This document shows, piece after piece, positions 1 to 14,500 of a stretch of 64,000 bases of DNA; the first letter of the stretch is position 1, and every line of letters starts with the position of its first letter. A program made the translations under genes and the position numbers. This DNA comes from Dipetalonema caudispina. Taxonomy: Eukaryota; Nematoda; Chromadorea; Rhabditida; Onchocercidae. The notes beneath the pieces are model-generated. The model was not told the DNA's origin. It saw only the letters and a program-made list of their open reading frames with translations, and made no database searches. Location: positions 62,001 to 126,000 of the forward strand of contig JABVXV010000101.1 of the NCBI GenBank assembly GCA_013365325.1. The letters run 5' to 3'.

Positions 1-3000
1 CTTTTTTTCTTCATGCAAAGCGATTTCGGAAAGAGGTAAAAATAATTACTTCTTCTTTATTTAAATCCTCCGATTCCTCTTTTTTCCGAGTGCGAAATGT
101 TTGCGTAATTTTTTCAAACATACCTAAAAAGCATCAAATTCTTATAAAGTTCGCAGACAATCCAAACAAATAGAAACGACTAGATGTGAACGAATAGGTA
201 GGGAAGAAAGGAATAGATAGACTTCAAAGACCTACTGCCAAGAGTTTCACGAAAATCATGTCCCGAATGTAACTGTTCTATTTGATGTTGCTCCTGTCTC
301 TCTTTAGATTCGCGCATATTGTATTCGCTGATTGATGTCTTCAACTTCGGCTCTCGATTTATACCTAATTCTAGTGATCCGGTTCGCGATCGTTGTAGAT
401 CCTCCGCGTTTGGATGTTTCTTGACTTCCGTAAACGAAGTTTTCGGAAAAACCGGCGCAATGGAGAAGCTGCAGAAAGATTTTGATTAAAGAATCTTGTT
501 TTCTCTTAATACCAAAATATTCCTAGCAAGTAACAACGAATAGGAAATATCAATTATTCACAAAATATGTTATCAAGAAAAGCTTTAGTGTAAGGCAGTT
601 AAGTTAAGTTCTACTATGCATGGTAGTTATGAACATAAGGTATTTCATTCTATTTGGTCGCAGGCTTCTCCACTTTCAGTTAAAGCGTTAGTATGTAAAG
701 TTGGAAAGTAGCATGCGTGTGCCGAGTAAAACTTAGTGGATAACTCGATTATTCATGATTTCTCAGATCAGATCAACCGTCCCAATTACATCGTCCACCT
801 TGCCGTATATCTATCTGAAAGATCTTAGGATTATTCTTAGAAGATGAGCTATGAAGTGTATTGTAAAGGTTAATGAATGTTTTACAAAATTTTACTACTT
901 AAAGCAAAGAAAAAAATTTTATTGGAAGAAAGGAGATCCATACTGCTCCTAGATTCAAGGAATTCCTTACCTATTCATGTAATAAGTCATTGAATTGAGT
1001 GAAATGACATGTCGGAGAATCAGTGGTAATTCGAGAGAAGAAAACTTTCTTTCATCTGATCGGAGAAGATTTGTGCACTAACTGATTTATTGGATTGAAT
1101 TACATGTAATTACTGAATCTTTATTCTTCTATCTTGTATTAGAGCAAAAATATACGAAATGGAAGGGATTTCGAGTAAGAAGTTAGTAAGAAAGCTGGAA
1201 ATAAGAAAGAAGCGATCGAAAAAGATTAGAAGTAAATATAAAATCGTTAGCTATTACCCTGGCCATGCAACACTTTTTACAATGCAACTGCATATAAGAA
1301 ATTGAAAAGTAGTACTTAACAAGAGATCCATCTCCATCTTCCGTGGTTTCGTGAAATTCGCTCTGCAAGTGCATTCTTCGCAAATACTCGGCACGTCTCG
1401 CTTCATCCCCCACGATCTGATTCAACAAACAAAGCAGGTTTTCCCGACTTACTGATCCCAATAATATCATAGACGCTAAATTCCTTTCCATTTAACACTT
1501 TTTGTTTTACTAAACATTGGATTTCAATTTTCAAAGGAAAAGTAATAATAAGATGAAAACTCCACATGGATTATCGACCAACGGATATGCCATTAACTTG
1601 TGTGTGGTGGTAAGTAACTCTTGGAGTTCGTAATAAGTACTCTGTTTCGTTAAAAATTTCACGTTTTTTACCATGATTTGTTCTACACGTATTTCGTGAA
1701 CCCTGTAAAACCATTTCATATGCATAACTCAATGCATTCTCTCAACAAAGTCAATTTCTTGAAGGAAAAAAAAAAAATGCAAAAATCAGCAAGTATACCA
1801 TGACGTAGATTTCGGGATATCTGGAAAGTATGGCAAATGTTTGATTTTGATAATACTATCGAAGAATGAAGGTTGAAGTGATGAGCACACAATATTTGAT
1901 AGCAATACTGCTATCTGAAAGACAAACAAATTGAATAAATGAGCCACAAATAAGCAATCACAACATTCCTATTCGGAGAAATGATGATACGGTAGCAAAG
2001 ATGAAAATACCATAACAGGAAGTATGTGTAGCAGTTGACCAGTTAATTCAAAAGCGATCACAGAAACAGAAACAGTATGCGTTACTGCTCCACAAAATGA
2101 TACCGCACCTGTATGAGTGATGATGATGATTACAAAAAATACAGTAGTGTTTATGGAATTTCTTTTAATTAAATGACTAAGAAATGTTAGAGTGGAAAAT
2201 AAGATACAGAAGACAGACCAACAACTGAGTAGATGCCGGGAAGAATCAGTAATTTCTGATCATTACGGAATCCATTGGGGTAACCAAGTGCCATTAGTTC
2301 ACCAATAAAACGACCTATTGCTGCACCGATAACAAATGCTGGCATAAATATACCTGCTGGGACTGGCAATGTATTCGCAACGATTACCAAAAAATACTGC
2401 AAAATTCGATTCATTGTTAATTTGCATAGTAATAAGTTGTAAGGAAGGGATCATTAAAGATATACACTTCTATTCATTAGACAAAACAGCTAATTTCTTA
2501 ATCGCTCTCAAATCACGACTTGGATTCTTATACGAGCTTATGCAGACGCATTGAAGAATATATGGGAAATGCTTACGTCATGAATATTAGTTAACTTACG
2601 AAACCAATGATGAAAACTCCGAGCTCAATGAACACGGAATTATATATTTTCCATCGCATTACTAAAAATTCACTACACGCTTCTACGTGTAACGGGCTCA
2701 CGTGCCACGTACAATTAGCAAAAAAATCACGCAGTGATCGCGCAAATACAATCTGGAATTTAATTAAGCAATTGGATTAGCAGTAATATTGTGAAATAAA
2801 ATCTGAACTACTTCATATACAACATAGCCACACATGTATTTTCTCTCCACCTATTTTCTGATCTAATCAAGCAGCGATAAAGTTAACTACCTGTCCAGTG
2901 AGGTACTGCCCCAAACCATGCGGATACGTTATGGTCGAATAAAGGATGGAGATTGTGAGCGGATAAACTATCCAGCTAAAATGCAAATTTCACCCAGCCA

Positions 3001-6000
3001 GATATAGTGCAATTTCGAATAATAGAAACTTAGAATTGATCCTTCTTTTCCTTGAAATACACTCAATTTGACTAGTCAGCTAATATTGAGATGATGCTTT
3101 GCAATGTTCTGAATCTACTTAAAAATCTTTAATTAGCATACTGTCTTTGAAAGAGTCGTTTCATGAAGTTATTTCTTCGAAGGAACAGCACATATCGACG
3201 ATGTATGAGAATGAACAACGCACCAGCCAAGCCGCATAAACCACTGCAATACGTTGCGTCCATCTCATTCAAAACTTTCTCAATTATCAATTTCATAAAT
3301 TGAAAAAAATGAGAAAGACTGAAACAGTTACCCAATGGATGCAAAAATGAGCAATTCTTCCGGATAATATGATAGATGTCTGAATTTTGTTTGAAACAGT
3401 GCTGCCACTGTTACTAAAATATTTTCTGTCATTTTTAGGCTTAATGAAACCACTTAAAATCAACTTTTCCAAGGCTTTTTCTCGTAGACATAAGAAAAAC
3501 AAAACCTCAGCAAAGCAAACCTTCAAATGGATTGATCCACAATCGCAGAAGTGAAAATGTTGCTGCACTACATGCAGCTGCAAAGAATCCACGCCAGTAA
3601 TCGCGAACCGCAAAATATGCCGTTGTTACTTCAATTGAAAACAGTACTCCTCAACAACAGAATCCAATTATCGGTGGTACTTTTCTAGTACTTTTCCTTG
3701 GGTATTTTCAAGAAGATAGTACCACATTTCGTTAAGAGATGAAATAAGTGCAATTCATTTGAATCATTCCATTAAAGTTGGAAGAAGTTTGATGAAATCT
3801 ATCAATCATTCAAAAGTTTTTTCTGATTCTGTTTTGCGGGTGGCACGACATGCACATGCAATAAAATAAACAGGGTATTCTATTATTGCAACTTTTCTAC
3901 TTCTCTTAAATCAAACATTTTCAAAGTTACAGGCGGTTTGGTATATACATTAATACTCTCTGCTAACTAATTATCGATATTTCGAACAATGTACACATGC
4001 ACTATAACAGTTGTTTGTCTTATTCTGCAAATCTTCCAAACTATTTGCAACAAAAGATCAATTTTTTTCATAAAACAGTTTTTTTCTTAGCATTGATAGT
4101 TTTGAATTCGATATATAAATTTGATGCTTCACTATTTAAATCGAAAGGTCACCTCCAACAGGTGCAGAGAAAGTTGCAGCAACACCTGCAGCACATCCTG
4201 CGGCAAGTAACTCGTAGCTTCTGGACTCGTTCGCATAAGCTGGCTTGATACCTTCTACCAAACGTCTCATTAGATGTGCTACTATAGAACCCATGTGAAC
4301 AAATGGCCCCTATAAAGTGGGCACATTTTTAAAATAATTTAGAAGTTGACAGGATAACAGAGGTTACTGAACTTATTGCACGCAATATTACTGACAACAT
4401 TGATTATGGAGAAATACGACGACTGATCGGTCTTTCGCAAACATGAATTGAAGCTAAATTTGTTTCGGGTGAGTGTCTGATTTCAGATTCCATACCTCTT
4501 TGCCAATCGGAAAACCACTTCCAATCGCAAGCATCAAGCCGATCAATTTAGACATTAAAGTACGAAATGTTAGATGTTTCTCGAGATGTACACCCTGTAG
4601 TATTGTCTTCACTTCTGGTATCCCAGACCCTAAATTTGCCATCTTTTTTAGATGTTTTGTTTCCACTGGAAATTCTTTTTCCATAATTTCTTGTCATTTA
4701 AATGAAGAACTAACCTTAAAGCTATCAAGATATTTAAATTAAAATGAACCCATAGCATTGATGGATAGGTAATGCACGACAGTTGTGGAGAGCATTAAAA
4801 GCACCATTGCATAAATTAGCCACGCTGCGTAAGTCATCAACATATTTGTTGTCGCGTGTTTGGTAATATTAAAATTTTCCATTATTACCACGTGATCTGC
4901 AATTAACAGCTCACTTTTTTGCATTTTGAGTTAGTCAATCAATCCTACTGAAATTTTCATTGTGGGATGACCAAGATGATGGATTACGAATTTTCGTTCA
5001 AAGTAAATTTAAATGTTTGCTTATCTCTCTCTAGCAATTCAATTTTCTCCCTCTTTTCACCAGATAAGTATTAAGAACAAATTCATAAGATGAGCAGTTG
5101 ATAACAGCATAAATATACATGTCTGAAGCTTATCGACCCCATAATCGAGTGTCAGCGACAGCACAGCCATGGCGACACCCAAACCTGCTAGGAATATCCA
5201 ATCTATCAGTAACATGCCGATGGATCGGTGCGATTGACCTGTAAAAGAAGGATTACCGCTTTTTCTTGTGCTTTGAAGTAAATTATACTTGCTTCATGTC
5301 CCAAATGAGATATCAATCAAGAACATCAAATCTGCATTGCACGGATGAGACGTTGAATAAGTTTATAATGACAGCTGTCAAATTACCAAATTATTCAGAT
5401 TCAATTACTTCCAGCCTCTTCAGAATCTTTTCGGGTTATATGAGTTATCCGGAATTTCGTTTCTTTCTTTTTCCATGGCGTCCTTTTCATTTATAAAGTG
5501 TGCAGGTTGTAAATAATATTTGCAACTGGCTGCCAAATCAACTTCTTCAATATTAAAAATGCAAAAAATTTTCAAGCAAGAAATCTAAATGTTTTTATCA
5601 GCAGATACTTGATTTTTCTGGGTGACAAAACTACATGTAAAAAGAGGGATAATAGTGCTCGATATTAAATGTAAGTGGCTGATAATGGATAATGCTATCT
5701 ATCAGGATATCGCGATTCGAATCCGTCCACAGATCTGGGAAGCACTCGTTGGTAGCAGCAATTCTTGAGGCCGTTTTCAAAAAACGATTTCTCTTTGGAA
5801 TCTCTGTTAGAGGGATTGTACGGCTTTCTTATTTAAGCTAAACTCTATTAGCATTTGGAAACAATTTAATAACTTCGACCTTCTTATGGGAAGAGAATAG
5901 GTGAATGTTTGGGACTCTCTATCCGAAATAGAAAAAGAATGAGATTATTGTGCTTACCAGATTCAACTTTAAGGAATAGTGAATTTGACCTTCAAAGTGT

Positions 6001-9000
6001 GAAATGAAATCACCCTTATAGGACAGGAGGACGAGCAATTGCTGTGTGGGGAGGGTTTAAGTATTTAAATAGAAATGGAAGAAAGACAAAATTTGAAAAC
6101 TCACAAATATTGCAAAATAATCGCTTTTTTCTTCTGAATCTTATCTTATCTTCCATTGAATTACCATTTCCCAGTTTTATATTGCTTGAAAAGTTGAATC
6201 TGCGGAGTATATGGGCGAAGTTTTGATTGAAAGTAGTCCGAATTTCGTGTCTAACATCTTTAGAAACACCAGCAATCATGGGCTCTCTTCCCGGTATTCC
6301 CTAGAAATGCATTTTTCTTACAATATTCAACCATTAATTGTTGCTATAACAATGTCATAAAAACCGAAAGATAGAAAACAAAAGGAATTGCGGAGTGTAA
6401 TTTTGGAATGATTTTTGGTGAATGTCATTCTCTTGAAAATATCAAAATGCTTTTTGAAGCTTGCGGTAAATCCTGGTGTTCAAATTAAAATCTGAAGCCA
6501 ATCATAAATTCTTTTTCTTTTTTTGAAACCTTAGACATAGTTCTACATTTTGTATTACAATACAACGGTTTGGAATCCGAGAAAAAAGCAGAATTCCTCG
6601 ACCAAAGAAGTAAATGCAAAGAAATGTTTTTTAACAATGAAAAATATATCAGCGTTCATTTCTCTGAATTAGCCAATTTAAAACTTTGGTCGAAAGAAAA
6701 TTCGATTTTTTATCAATAAAATGTGTCAGGATTGTACTAGAACTCTTCATGAAGTGTTTTACAATTTAAAAAATTAAATTCTATGCATTGCTGAAAGCAG
6801 AAAGGAAATCATGAAGAATTACAATATTTCAGATTTAGTTAATCTTAAATTTATTGCTACAGGAGGAAATAATTCGGGCGATAAAATTAATAAGGATATT
6901 TGACTTTTACAGGTGTCATTAATCCCAAATAACTTCTTTTCTAGAATTTCTGGCCTTGAATACAACTAGCCAATCATCGATAATACCAGTTTGAATAATG
7001 AATGACTTAGTACTGACAATTAATGTAAAGCAATGGGTATCAGAAAAGTCAAGCCAAAATGATATTCTAAATTATTTAGGTAATATAAAAGTGAAGAATT
7101 CAAGAATAAAAGGATCAATTGATAACAGTAGAAGTCATATTAGAAGGAAGAAAAGATAGAGAAAATGGCATCACTCTATTTTAAGGTAAAATTACAAAAA
7201 TGCACCAAATGGAAATAAATTAACTGTGAGTAGAAAAAGCAAGCACTGGTAGGAGGGAACCACTAAACAAGTTGATATCCCATGCATTCTTTTGAACTTG
7301 AAAATAAACATTATCAAAAAACCTCGCAATTGCAAGTTTTCTGAAAAATAGCAAGAACTTGTTTCCACGATCAGGCAAATGTTTATGCTTGATTAAAGTT
7401 TCTAATTAAAATTGAATCAAGATTTGGAGAGAGTACTGAATACAAACATTCATATCTGTTGTTACATCCCGGTAACTCATAAAGAATCAGAATTATTACG
7501 TATCAGCGGTTCCTACTTCGAACTATTTCAATGCGATTTTACCATACGAATTCGATTATTTAAAGTTTCTTTCAAAGAATTAAAATGGTACAACATTTAC
7601 ACTATTTATATGTTCAAATCATTTTTAAATAATTACGACTGACTTGATTCGACTCAATCTTCTGCATTTGATAACTGATAAATTAATGAATATGCAAGCA
7701 TATTCACAAAAAAAAAAAAAAAATGAAAAGGAACTGATCAGATATTCTCATTATCATTTGATAAATGCACAGGTGCTTTCTTCTCTCTTATTTTCTCTTT
7801 AAAATATGTATAAAGGTGATAACATTTTCTCATTTCCTTTTTTCAAATTTTGTTTTTTATCATTAATTCATAAATGTAAGAGGAATGAAATTGGTTCTTT
7901 CCGGTCTACTTTTTATCATCAACTCTATATTTCAAAATGCAAAGAAATTTAAGGAATAATTTGGATGGGATATTGTCATAGTATTATAATAAAAAAAAAG
8001 ATACGGTTTTCCGATTGTTTCCGTATGAAGAACAGAAAACCGTCTCTTCCTCTATATATTGTCAAGGGTCAGGTAAGAATGATTAGAAGTAGAAAGGAAA
8101 GAATTCTTTGTTATGCGGCATAATGCTGTGACCGACTGTTTAATACTGCTCGAACTATGACTGATAGTATTGATGATTGATCATTGCATACCGTTGATAA
8201 CAACTGGCTACAAATTTTTCCTTTTTCATCGTAGCGCCAAAACATCACTTAGTTGGTAGTTATGGTTCATTGTAACGATAATTTGAAATTTGTTAATTGA
8301 ACTCAAAAAGCTGGAACTATTTGAAACAGATGGGTCGCTGCAATGAGGTTTGTAAACTATCGATGTTTATTTTTTCTCGTCAATTGTTCGACGGATGAAT
8401 TGCACTGTATCGAACCCAAGTATGGATTACTGTTCATCCACGATGCTTATTTCAAACCAAATTTAAAATTGAACAGTAGTATTGTATGCACATTTATATA
8501 ATAAAGAGAGAAGATTCCTATTAATGGTCGTAAGCAGAAAATGAGTGTTGTTTTGCAAAGTTTTCTAGAATTTGCTAACGTGCACTATCTAGCAGATCAA
8601 ATGTAATATTGGTAGCTATTTCAATATCACACATTGTATTTCATTAGACAAATCTCTATTATGGGTTTGATGAATCGAACATCTATGAATATGGCAAAGT
8701 AGTGTCAGTTCAGAAGTATTTGACACTTTTGCGCAGACGAACTACCCAATCTAAAGATAAATTGATATGAAACACTTCTCGGAACTCTCAGAATTACTCT
8801 ACGACTTATTTTTGTATTCAGTACATCACCTCGGACTTAATTTATAATTCTTAAGCTGATGTCAATCATAATTTCGACCTTTTAATTTGTATAGAGAACT
8901 ATAGTTTGTTGGAGAATACCTAAAAAACTTGACATTCAAATAAACCTGATGTTTTTATAATTTTAGCTATCCTTTGGAAAGTTGTAGGATCTAATGAAAA

Positions 9001-9836
9001 CAGCAAAATCCCCTCCATTTTTTTTTCAATTTTTTTCTTTTATAACTTTTTCCAAAATATTTTTCGCTATGAAAGCTGTAATCTTGATTTAATATTTACA
9101 TGGTTTTTTTGCACTTCACAGCATTCCATTCAAGGTAAAAACCCGATTTCAACAAGAGAAAGTTCAAAGTTATGCCATTTAAATCTTGATTAACATTGGT
9201 ATCTGCTAAAAAATACATTCACTTTATTAAGTTCGAACTGTTCTCTAGTCCTATGAATTGCAATTAAGTTTTTCTTACCATTAATTTGCAGTTATCAGAC
9301 CTACTTTTGCTGCCAAATTTTGTCGTCAGTTTCATTCAAATACACTTAACGAAAAAGTAGGCGAACTTTTCAGTTACCTATTGATATATATATTTCTTTT
9401 CTACTTCTGATCGAAGAGAAGTTTTCATCCTCTACAATAAGAATAGTTCGAAACCAAACTTTTTTGAATAGAAAGAGGACAAAAAAGACTTCTATACTAT
9501 TCGGAAATAGTTTTGAATTATATGTTTGTGAATTAACCATCATATTTGGTTCTGATTTCTCTTTTTGAAAAAGAGAAGAATATTATCTTACTACTTTCTC
9601 GTCCATGCATATTTCTTCAGAAAGAAATCAAAGCCGAAACTAACTTCGCAAACAGGAGGTTGTGAAGAGAAGTTCGACTCCAGAAGAATTATTTCCTCGG
9701 TCACTTTCTCCAGTCCATGGTGACCTTCATCACCATCGGTAGTGGCAGAGCCTTGATAGTCGTTGTTGTCATCACAAAACTTATGTTCCCATTTGTTAGA
9801 CTTATCTGCTGCACTTTTCCTCAGATTCCTTTCCAT
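1..9836 (-). CDS. CLC-2-type voltage-gated chloride channel, 3' end off the left edge
   Basis: A membrane chloride channel of the CLC family, closest in layout to animal CLC-2 (C. elegans clh genes). Exons in transcript order: 9836-9645, 6300-6270, 5238-5119, 4896-4750, 4629-4496, 4309-4153, 3649-3521, 3407-3332, 3243-3142, 2975-2891, 2752-2600, 2396-2219, 2108-2011, 1914-1799, 1702-1566, 1475-1321, 468-232. All phases agree except the last junction, where a small exon between 468 and 1321 is probably missed. Visible motifs: [22 protein letters not shown] (gating glutamate kept), [19 protein letters not shown], and [10 protein letters not shown] where most relatives have Tyr before DSI. The first CBS motif (about 1700-1440) follows; exon 468-232 is a hydrophilic linker, and the second CBS motif must lie beyond base 1. 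The first two exons, an acidic N-terminus starting [12 protein letters not shown] and an 11-residue exon, rest only on phase and a possible trans-splice site, so they are less sure than the core. Confidence 0.9.
5239..9644. other. Long first introns of the chloride channel gene
   Basis: If the two 5' exons at 9836-9645 and 6300-6270 are right, this stretch is two AT-rich introns (about 1.0 and 3.3 kb). Apart from the 31-base exon I see no conserved coding signal in it; short open frames on both strands look like chance. If those exons are wrong, the stretch is simply 5' flank and the true N-terminal exon remains unidentified. Confidence 0.4.
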
Positions 9837-9849
9837 TGTTGATCTTCGT

Positions 9850-9870
9850 CACTTACCTGAAAAATTTGCC
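9850..9870 (-). promoter_or_regulatory. Candidate trans-splice acceptor upstream of the chloride channel start
   Basis: Read on the minus strand, a TTTTTCAG acceptor ends about 20 bases before the ATG at 9836. No in-frame coding sequence is evident immediately upstream. This pattern suits spliced-leader addition, although a cis-intron acceptor is equally possible. Confidence 0.3.
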
Positions 9871-11377
9871 AGAATATCACATCAAATATACTTTCAAAAT
9901 TCAAATTCCAATTTTTCAAGAAGGAAAACAAAATATAACTATGGGTTTGGTTGAATTACAGGCTAAGAGTTATTTGTCGCTAACTTTGCTCCAAATTAAT
10001 CAAATGCAAAAAAAGTTAGTTGCGTTCTATCAAATGAAATGCTTAAGATTGAAATGAAAGGTAGAAACGATGGTTGTGAATACAAATTTGATGTGTTCGA
10101 AAAAAATTGTGCATGCATTTGCCAAACTTCCGTGGAAAAAATAAGTGTGATGCGAAAAAAATGCACTTTGGAGTGATTATTCCTATCACCACTCCTACCT
10201 TTTCTTGTTATGTGATCGTTGTTTTATATTTCTTGAAAAGAAAGCGAAGTTATACCTTTGTGATGCCAATAATTCTTTGACAAAATATGCTATTTTTAGC
10301 ATTCTAACGGATTTTGATTTCAAAACTTACGAAGTCCAAAACTCGCAGAACATTTTACAGAAGTGGTGCAAATGATATATTTTAACAAAATGTATCTGTT
10401 TGCTCAAAAAGATCGATTAAAGTGTCCTGTTTTAGACGACAGTGTTCTTTTCGGCATACCTTAATAATGAAGTTCGTCGTTAGCAATCTTCACACAGCCG
10501 TAATGATACATTTGACTGATTTGCTGGGCTTACTGATACTGTGATACCAACTCGGTTGCTTGCCAAGATAAGTTAGCTTTATTTGTAAGAAAAGTAATGG
10601 AATCGAACATTGTAATGGCAGGAAGAATGTAATTCCGATGGGTCGAATTTTGAAAGGAAAAATGAAAAAAGCGAGTTTTCAGATTTGGATTGTGTGTTGA
10701 CCTCAAAACAAAAACAAGCCTACTCGTGACAGCGCAGCAAAAACTGCCATCGATGTATTCACTAATCCTCAACCATAACAATTATATTTGCATTAATAGT
10801 TATACACATACATTCCTGTCTACCTCAATTTACCTCTCCTCATGAAGCCTTTGCATATCGTTCAGATTTGAAAGGCTTGTTGAACGCTTACATCAAACTT
10901 CAATTCAGAAATATTTGATCATTTCAAATTACTGAGGTGTTTTTTTTTTTATGAAAGTGAAGCTGAAAAATATTTTGGTAAATATAATGTAAAAGAAGTT
11001 AGGGACAATCAGTAATTCATGATCACCTGCTGTTGCGCAAGTTAACACATGATAGTATTGATTACTTCCTTATAATTGGCAAACCAGAATGAATCGTGAG
11101 AGCAGCTGACAGAAGAAGTGATCATATGCTAATTTTGGGTTGTAGAGTTGAAAATTTTTAAATATGGTATTCAATTTGAAACAAATAAATTGTTAAGAGG
11201 ACAACAGCTTATTGTTATTCATAGTCAGTCCATTGGTCGGTGGTTGAAAGGTCGAGTTCTGTCTTCTTTACTGAAAATTGTGGCACGAATGATGAAGTCT
11301 AACCTCCATGACAAGTAATAATTTTTGCATTTGACAAGTCTTCCGGGCATGAAATTTTAATGGTGGTATAATTTTAG
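9871..11377. other. Intergenic, AT-rich
   Basis: Space between the 5' end of the minus-strand chloride channel and the plus-strand BTB gene. The two genes are divergent, so promoters of both should lie here. I see no recognisable gene, repeat or RNA; short open frames on both strands lack splice-supported continuation. Confidence 0.5.
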
Positions 11378-11481
11378 CTCTATCGTTAGGAGATGGAGAT
11401 TTATCGATTGACTCACATCTTAAGGAAGTTGGAGAATTCTTCAGATTAAATGATAAGAGAATTTTTCCAACAAAAAGGAAA
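11378..11481 (+). CDS. Possible upstream exon of the BTB gene
   Basis: Follows an ATTTTAG acceptor and is open for 34 codons (beginning SLGDGDLSIDSHLKEVG) up to a GTGACA donor in phase 0. It joins in frame only if the next exon begins at 11606, after CTTGAAG, rather than at the better acceptor at 11590. The composition is charged and protein-like. The start codon of the gene is not identified. Confidence 0.35.
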
Positions 11482-11589
11482 GTGACAAATGAATGCAATT
11501 GATGAGGAGTAATAATTTTCTGCTTTGAATCCGTAATAGTCGTCGTTTCGAACTAGTAAATGTTCGCAGTTCCTAATTAATTATTTCAG

Positions 11590-14500
11590 GCTGATCCACT
11601 TGAAGGAGCATGATTTTCAACAGCATTGCAATAATATTGGCCACTATCTACGTAAACTACGTGTCAAACGAGATCTACGTACCGCTGATGTTGAAATTAT
11701 TTGTGCCCAAATGCAGACCGATTTCTTGCATAGCAGCATCGGTGCCATGCATTCTAATTACATTCGTACGGTATGCATAGGACAATTTGACATTTCTAAG
11801 TTTTGAAATTTATACAACCATTAAGATTTACCCGAAATCCTGATTGATTACACTATGTTTGACAGTATCCGTCATTGATATTACAATACGTTCTCCCTCT
11901 CATCTGAGTAAGTACTAGATTCCCGAGTACCGGCCTCTTTCATAAATCCTTAATGCATTCCAGATGCTCAAATGCCATCAAACCCCGCTTCAGATTTCAT
12001 TGTTTAGCTGTCAGTACAAAGTTGTTTCAGCTGTCATTGACTGGATGTATACCGGTGAGGTAGGTTCTTTCCTCTTGTAATCCAACCTTTTTCTTATTTA
12101 TTCATTATCAAGGTGACTTTCACTTTGCAGATTTTCCGACATTCCTGCAGTCCAAACCAAATTTAATAATAATTCTGAGTTTGCTCCTTCTAAGCAAATT
12201 CATACGCCTTAGTAAGACAGTGAAAGAGAAAGAAATAAGGCATAAAAAGTAGAGGAGAAATAAGAGAAATCAATGAATCATTCGAAATCAAGACTCATTA
12301 AGCTATTATCGCATTTGATCCAACTGATTGTAAGTCCTTTAAATATATCGTTTCTGTTGTTTCAGATTCAAGTGACAGCGGAAGAATATGGCGAATATCT
12401 GAAGGTTGTCAACAGTCTTGGTGTTAACAAATTACAACAAAATTTAGAAAATACCTTGCAAGTATTGGCTGCGCAGAATGATTGTATCATCTGTTGTATT
12501 AATATAGCTACCGACCCAGAGTGCTCGGTTGGCCTTTTCTCATAACGATATTTGATTATTGCTTGTAAATTTCATATGAGTGAAGTTGTATTTGCAAGAT
12601 TGTACTAAGATAACGGATCTCTGTTTTGCAAAAGAAAAATTACTCTATAAAATCAAATTAGAGATTCAGAAGATTGAAGATTTCTTGACCAGAATCTTTA
12701 GAAAGAAAGAGATCATTTCAGGTTTCTTCTGCAGTACGAGGAAGTATTTGCAAAAAGTTCATTGCAACTATGCATACCCTCTCAGAAGCTGATATTCAAA
12801 AACTAACTTTGAATGCTGTCACAGCACTGGTTGCTTCGCCACACATCAAGTCTAAGGAAAAAATTGATACGGTCAACTTCGCTCTGCAGTGGTTCGTTTT
12901 TTCCAAATTGAATCTTTGAAAGATTCTTTTTGCTATGGATAGGAGGGATTAAATTTTCCATTAAACTGAAGTGGTCTTGAAAGTTCTAAATTTAACGGGT
13001 TGAAAAACTCGGCACATTCACGATTCTTGGATTCTGTGCTCGGATCGCTCTATATAGAGGCACTACGTTCGAATCAACTGATAGCACTAGTACAGCACTT
13101 TCGATGGCTCTATCGAGAACTCCCAAAAGTCTTCTGGCACCCATTCATATCTATATTTATAATAAACGGATTGTCATCAGCGGTGACCCAAGAAAATATG
13201 CTAAAAGCAGCAACGCTATCGTACCGAATTTTTCTTCAGAGTGATACTTTACTCAAATTCCGTATTTTTTTCAATCCCAAAATTACAGAAATTTACAAAT
13301 TGGCAACTTTTGAATTATATCCTTTTTCAAAGAAGCTAAGAGCAACGATTACTGTTTAAAACATGCAGTAAATGTAATATTCGTTGACAGCGTGAGCGAA
13401 ACGGAATGCAAAGGTCCAGAAATCGAGGAAATAATAGGTCCTGAAGTGAATACTTCGGGCATTGCTGAAATTAACAAGTTGCCAAGTTTCGAAGAACTGA
13501 TTAAGGTTGGTTAAAATAATTTTTCGAAGTTATAAGAATTTAAATAAAGAATAAAAAAATCTGAATCTTCGGATTCAAAAATTTAGCCCTTACAGATTTT
13601 ACCGTACGATAGTTTGTACTTTGTGAAAAATTTGTGCTTTATTGAACAATATTAGTCTGTCTCTCACTTTTCTGCATGAAAGTGTTAGTTTTATCGTTTT
13701 CAAGCAACTCAAAGTTCAGCAAAATCAAAATGAATTCAAATCGCTTCTAAGCAACAAAGAAGTCAGTTATTGTAGTTCAAATCTTTGAACTTATCTTCTT
13801 AAGTTAAATTTAAATCTCCAGTAATTTTTAGTTTCGCCAAATAGAGTGCAATTTGCAGATTTATCAACCAATAAGTAATAGCAGCCAACAGTTCACTGAT
13901 GTCCATATTTCCTCAGCCAAAGTCTTGTTTGAGCACTCAGCACAACACCGGTAATATATCTTATGAATCTGATTACTGCTAAAAGAATGTATTCTTAGAG
14001 TTATTTGCATAAAATAACCAATCAATAGCTATTTTTTTTAGTTTTAACTTCTCGAGATCACACTTTTCTGCATCATTTTGTAATATTTGTTCTTTCTTTT
14101 CAGGATTCCACAAGGACAAAAATTTTTCCAATATTCTAAAAACACTGGTAGGTGTACTTCTCAGCAGCATTCGTTATTCTGAAAACTATTCTAATATAAA
14201 ATTAAATTTGGAAAAAGTTCATTTGTAGTTATAATTCTATTCCCGTAGGTGTATTCGACTTCATATTTAAGTGTCCAACATTAAATTTATATGTATTTGT
14301 AGAACTAACGGTAGATTATTCAAATTCGACATCATGCAGAATCACTTAAAATATAAAATAGATCAAATCAAACAAAAATTTTGGGAAATTACAAAAAAAA
14401 AAGGCTTTAAAAGAGAAAATACCGGTAATATCTTCCACACTATCGGCAAGATAGCATGTGTGAGGGTCATAGAAAGATATCTGAAAGTTATGAAGATATC

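Noticed and set aside
3244..3331. In-frame extension of the CLC exon upstream of 3243 ([14 protein letters not shown]...)
   Set aside because: It would insert about 24 residues inside a conserved helix region; using the acceptor at 3243 restores exact CLC-2 spacing (IFASIG joined to [10 protein letters not shown]).
5640..5760. Possible tRNA gene suggested by GATTCGAATCC
   Set aside because: The T-loop-like string lacks the G-C closing pair, and no matching acceptor stem, D arm or anticodon arm could be folded around it.
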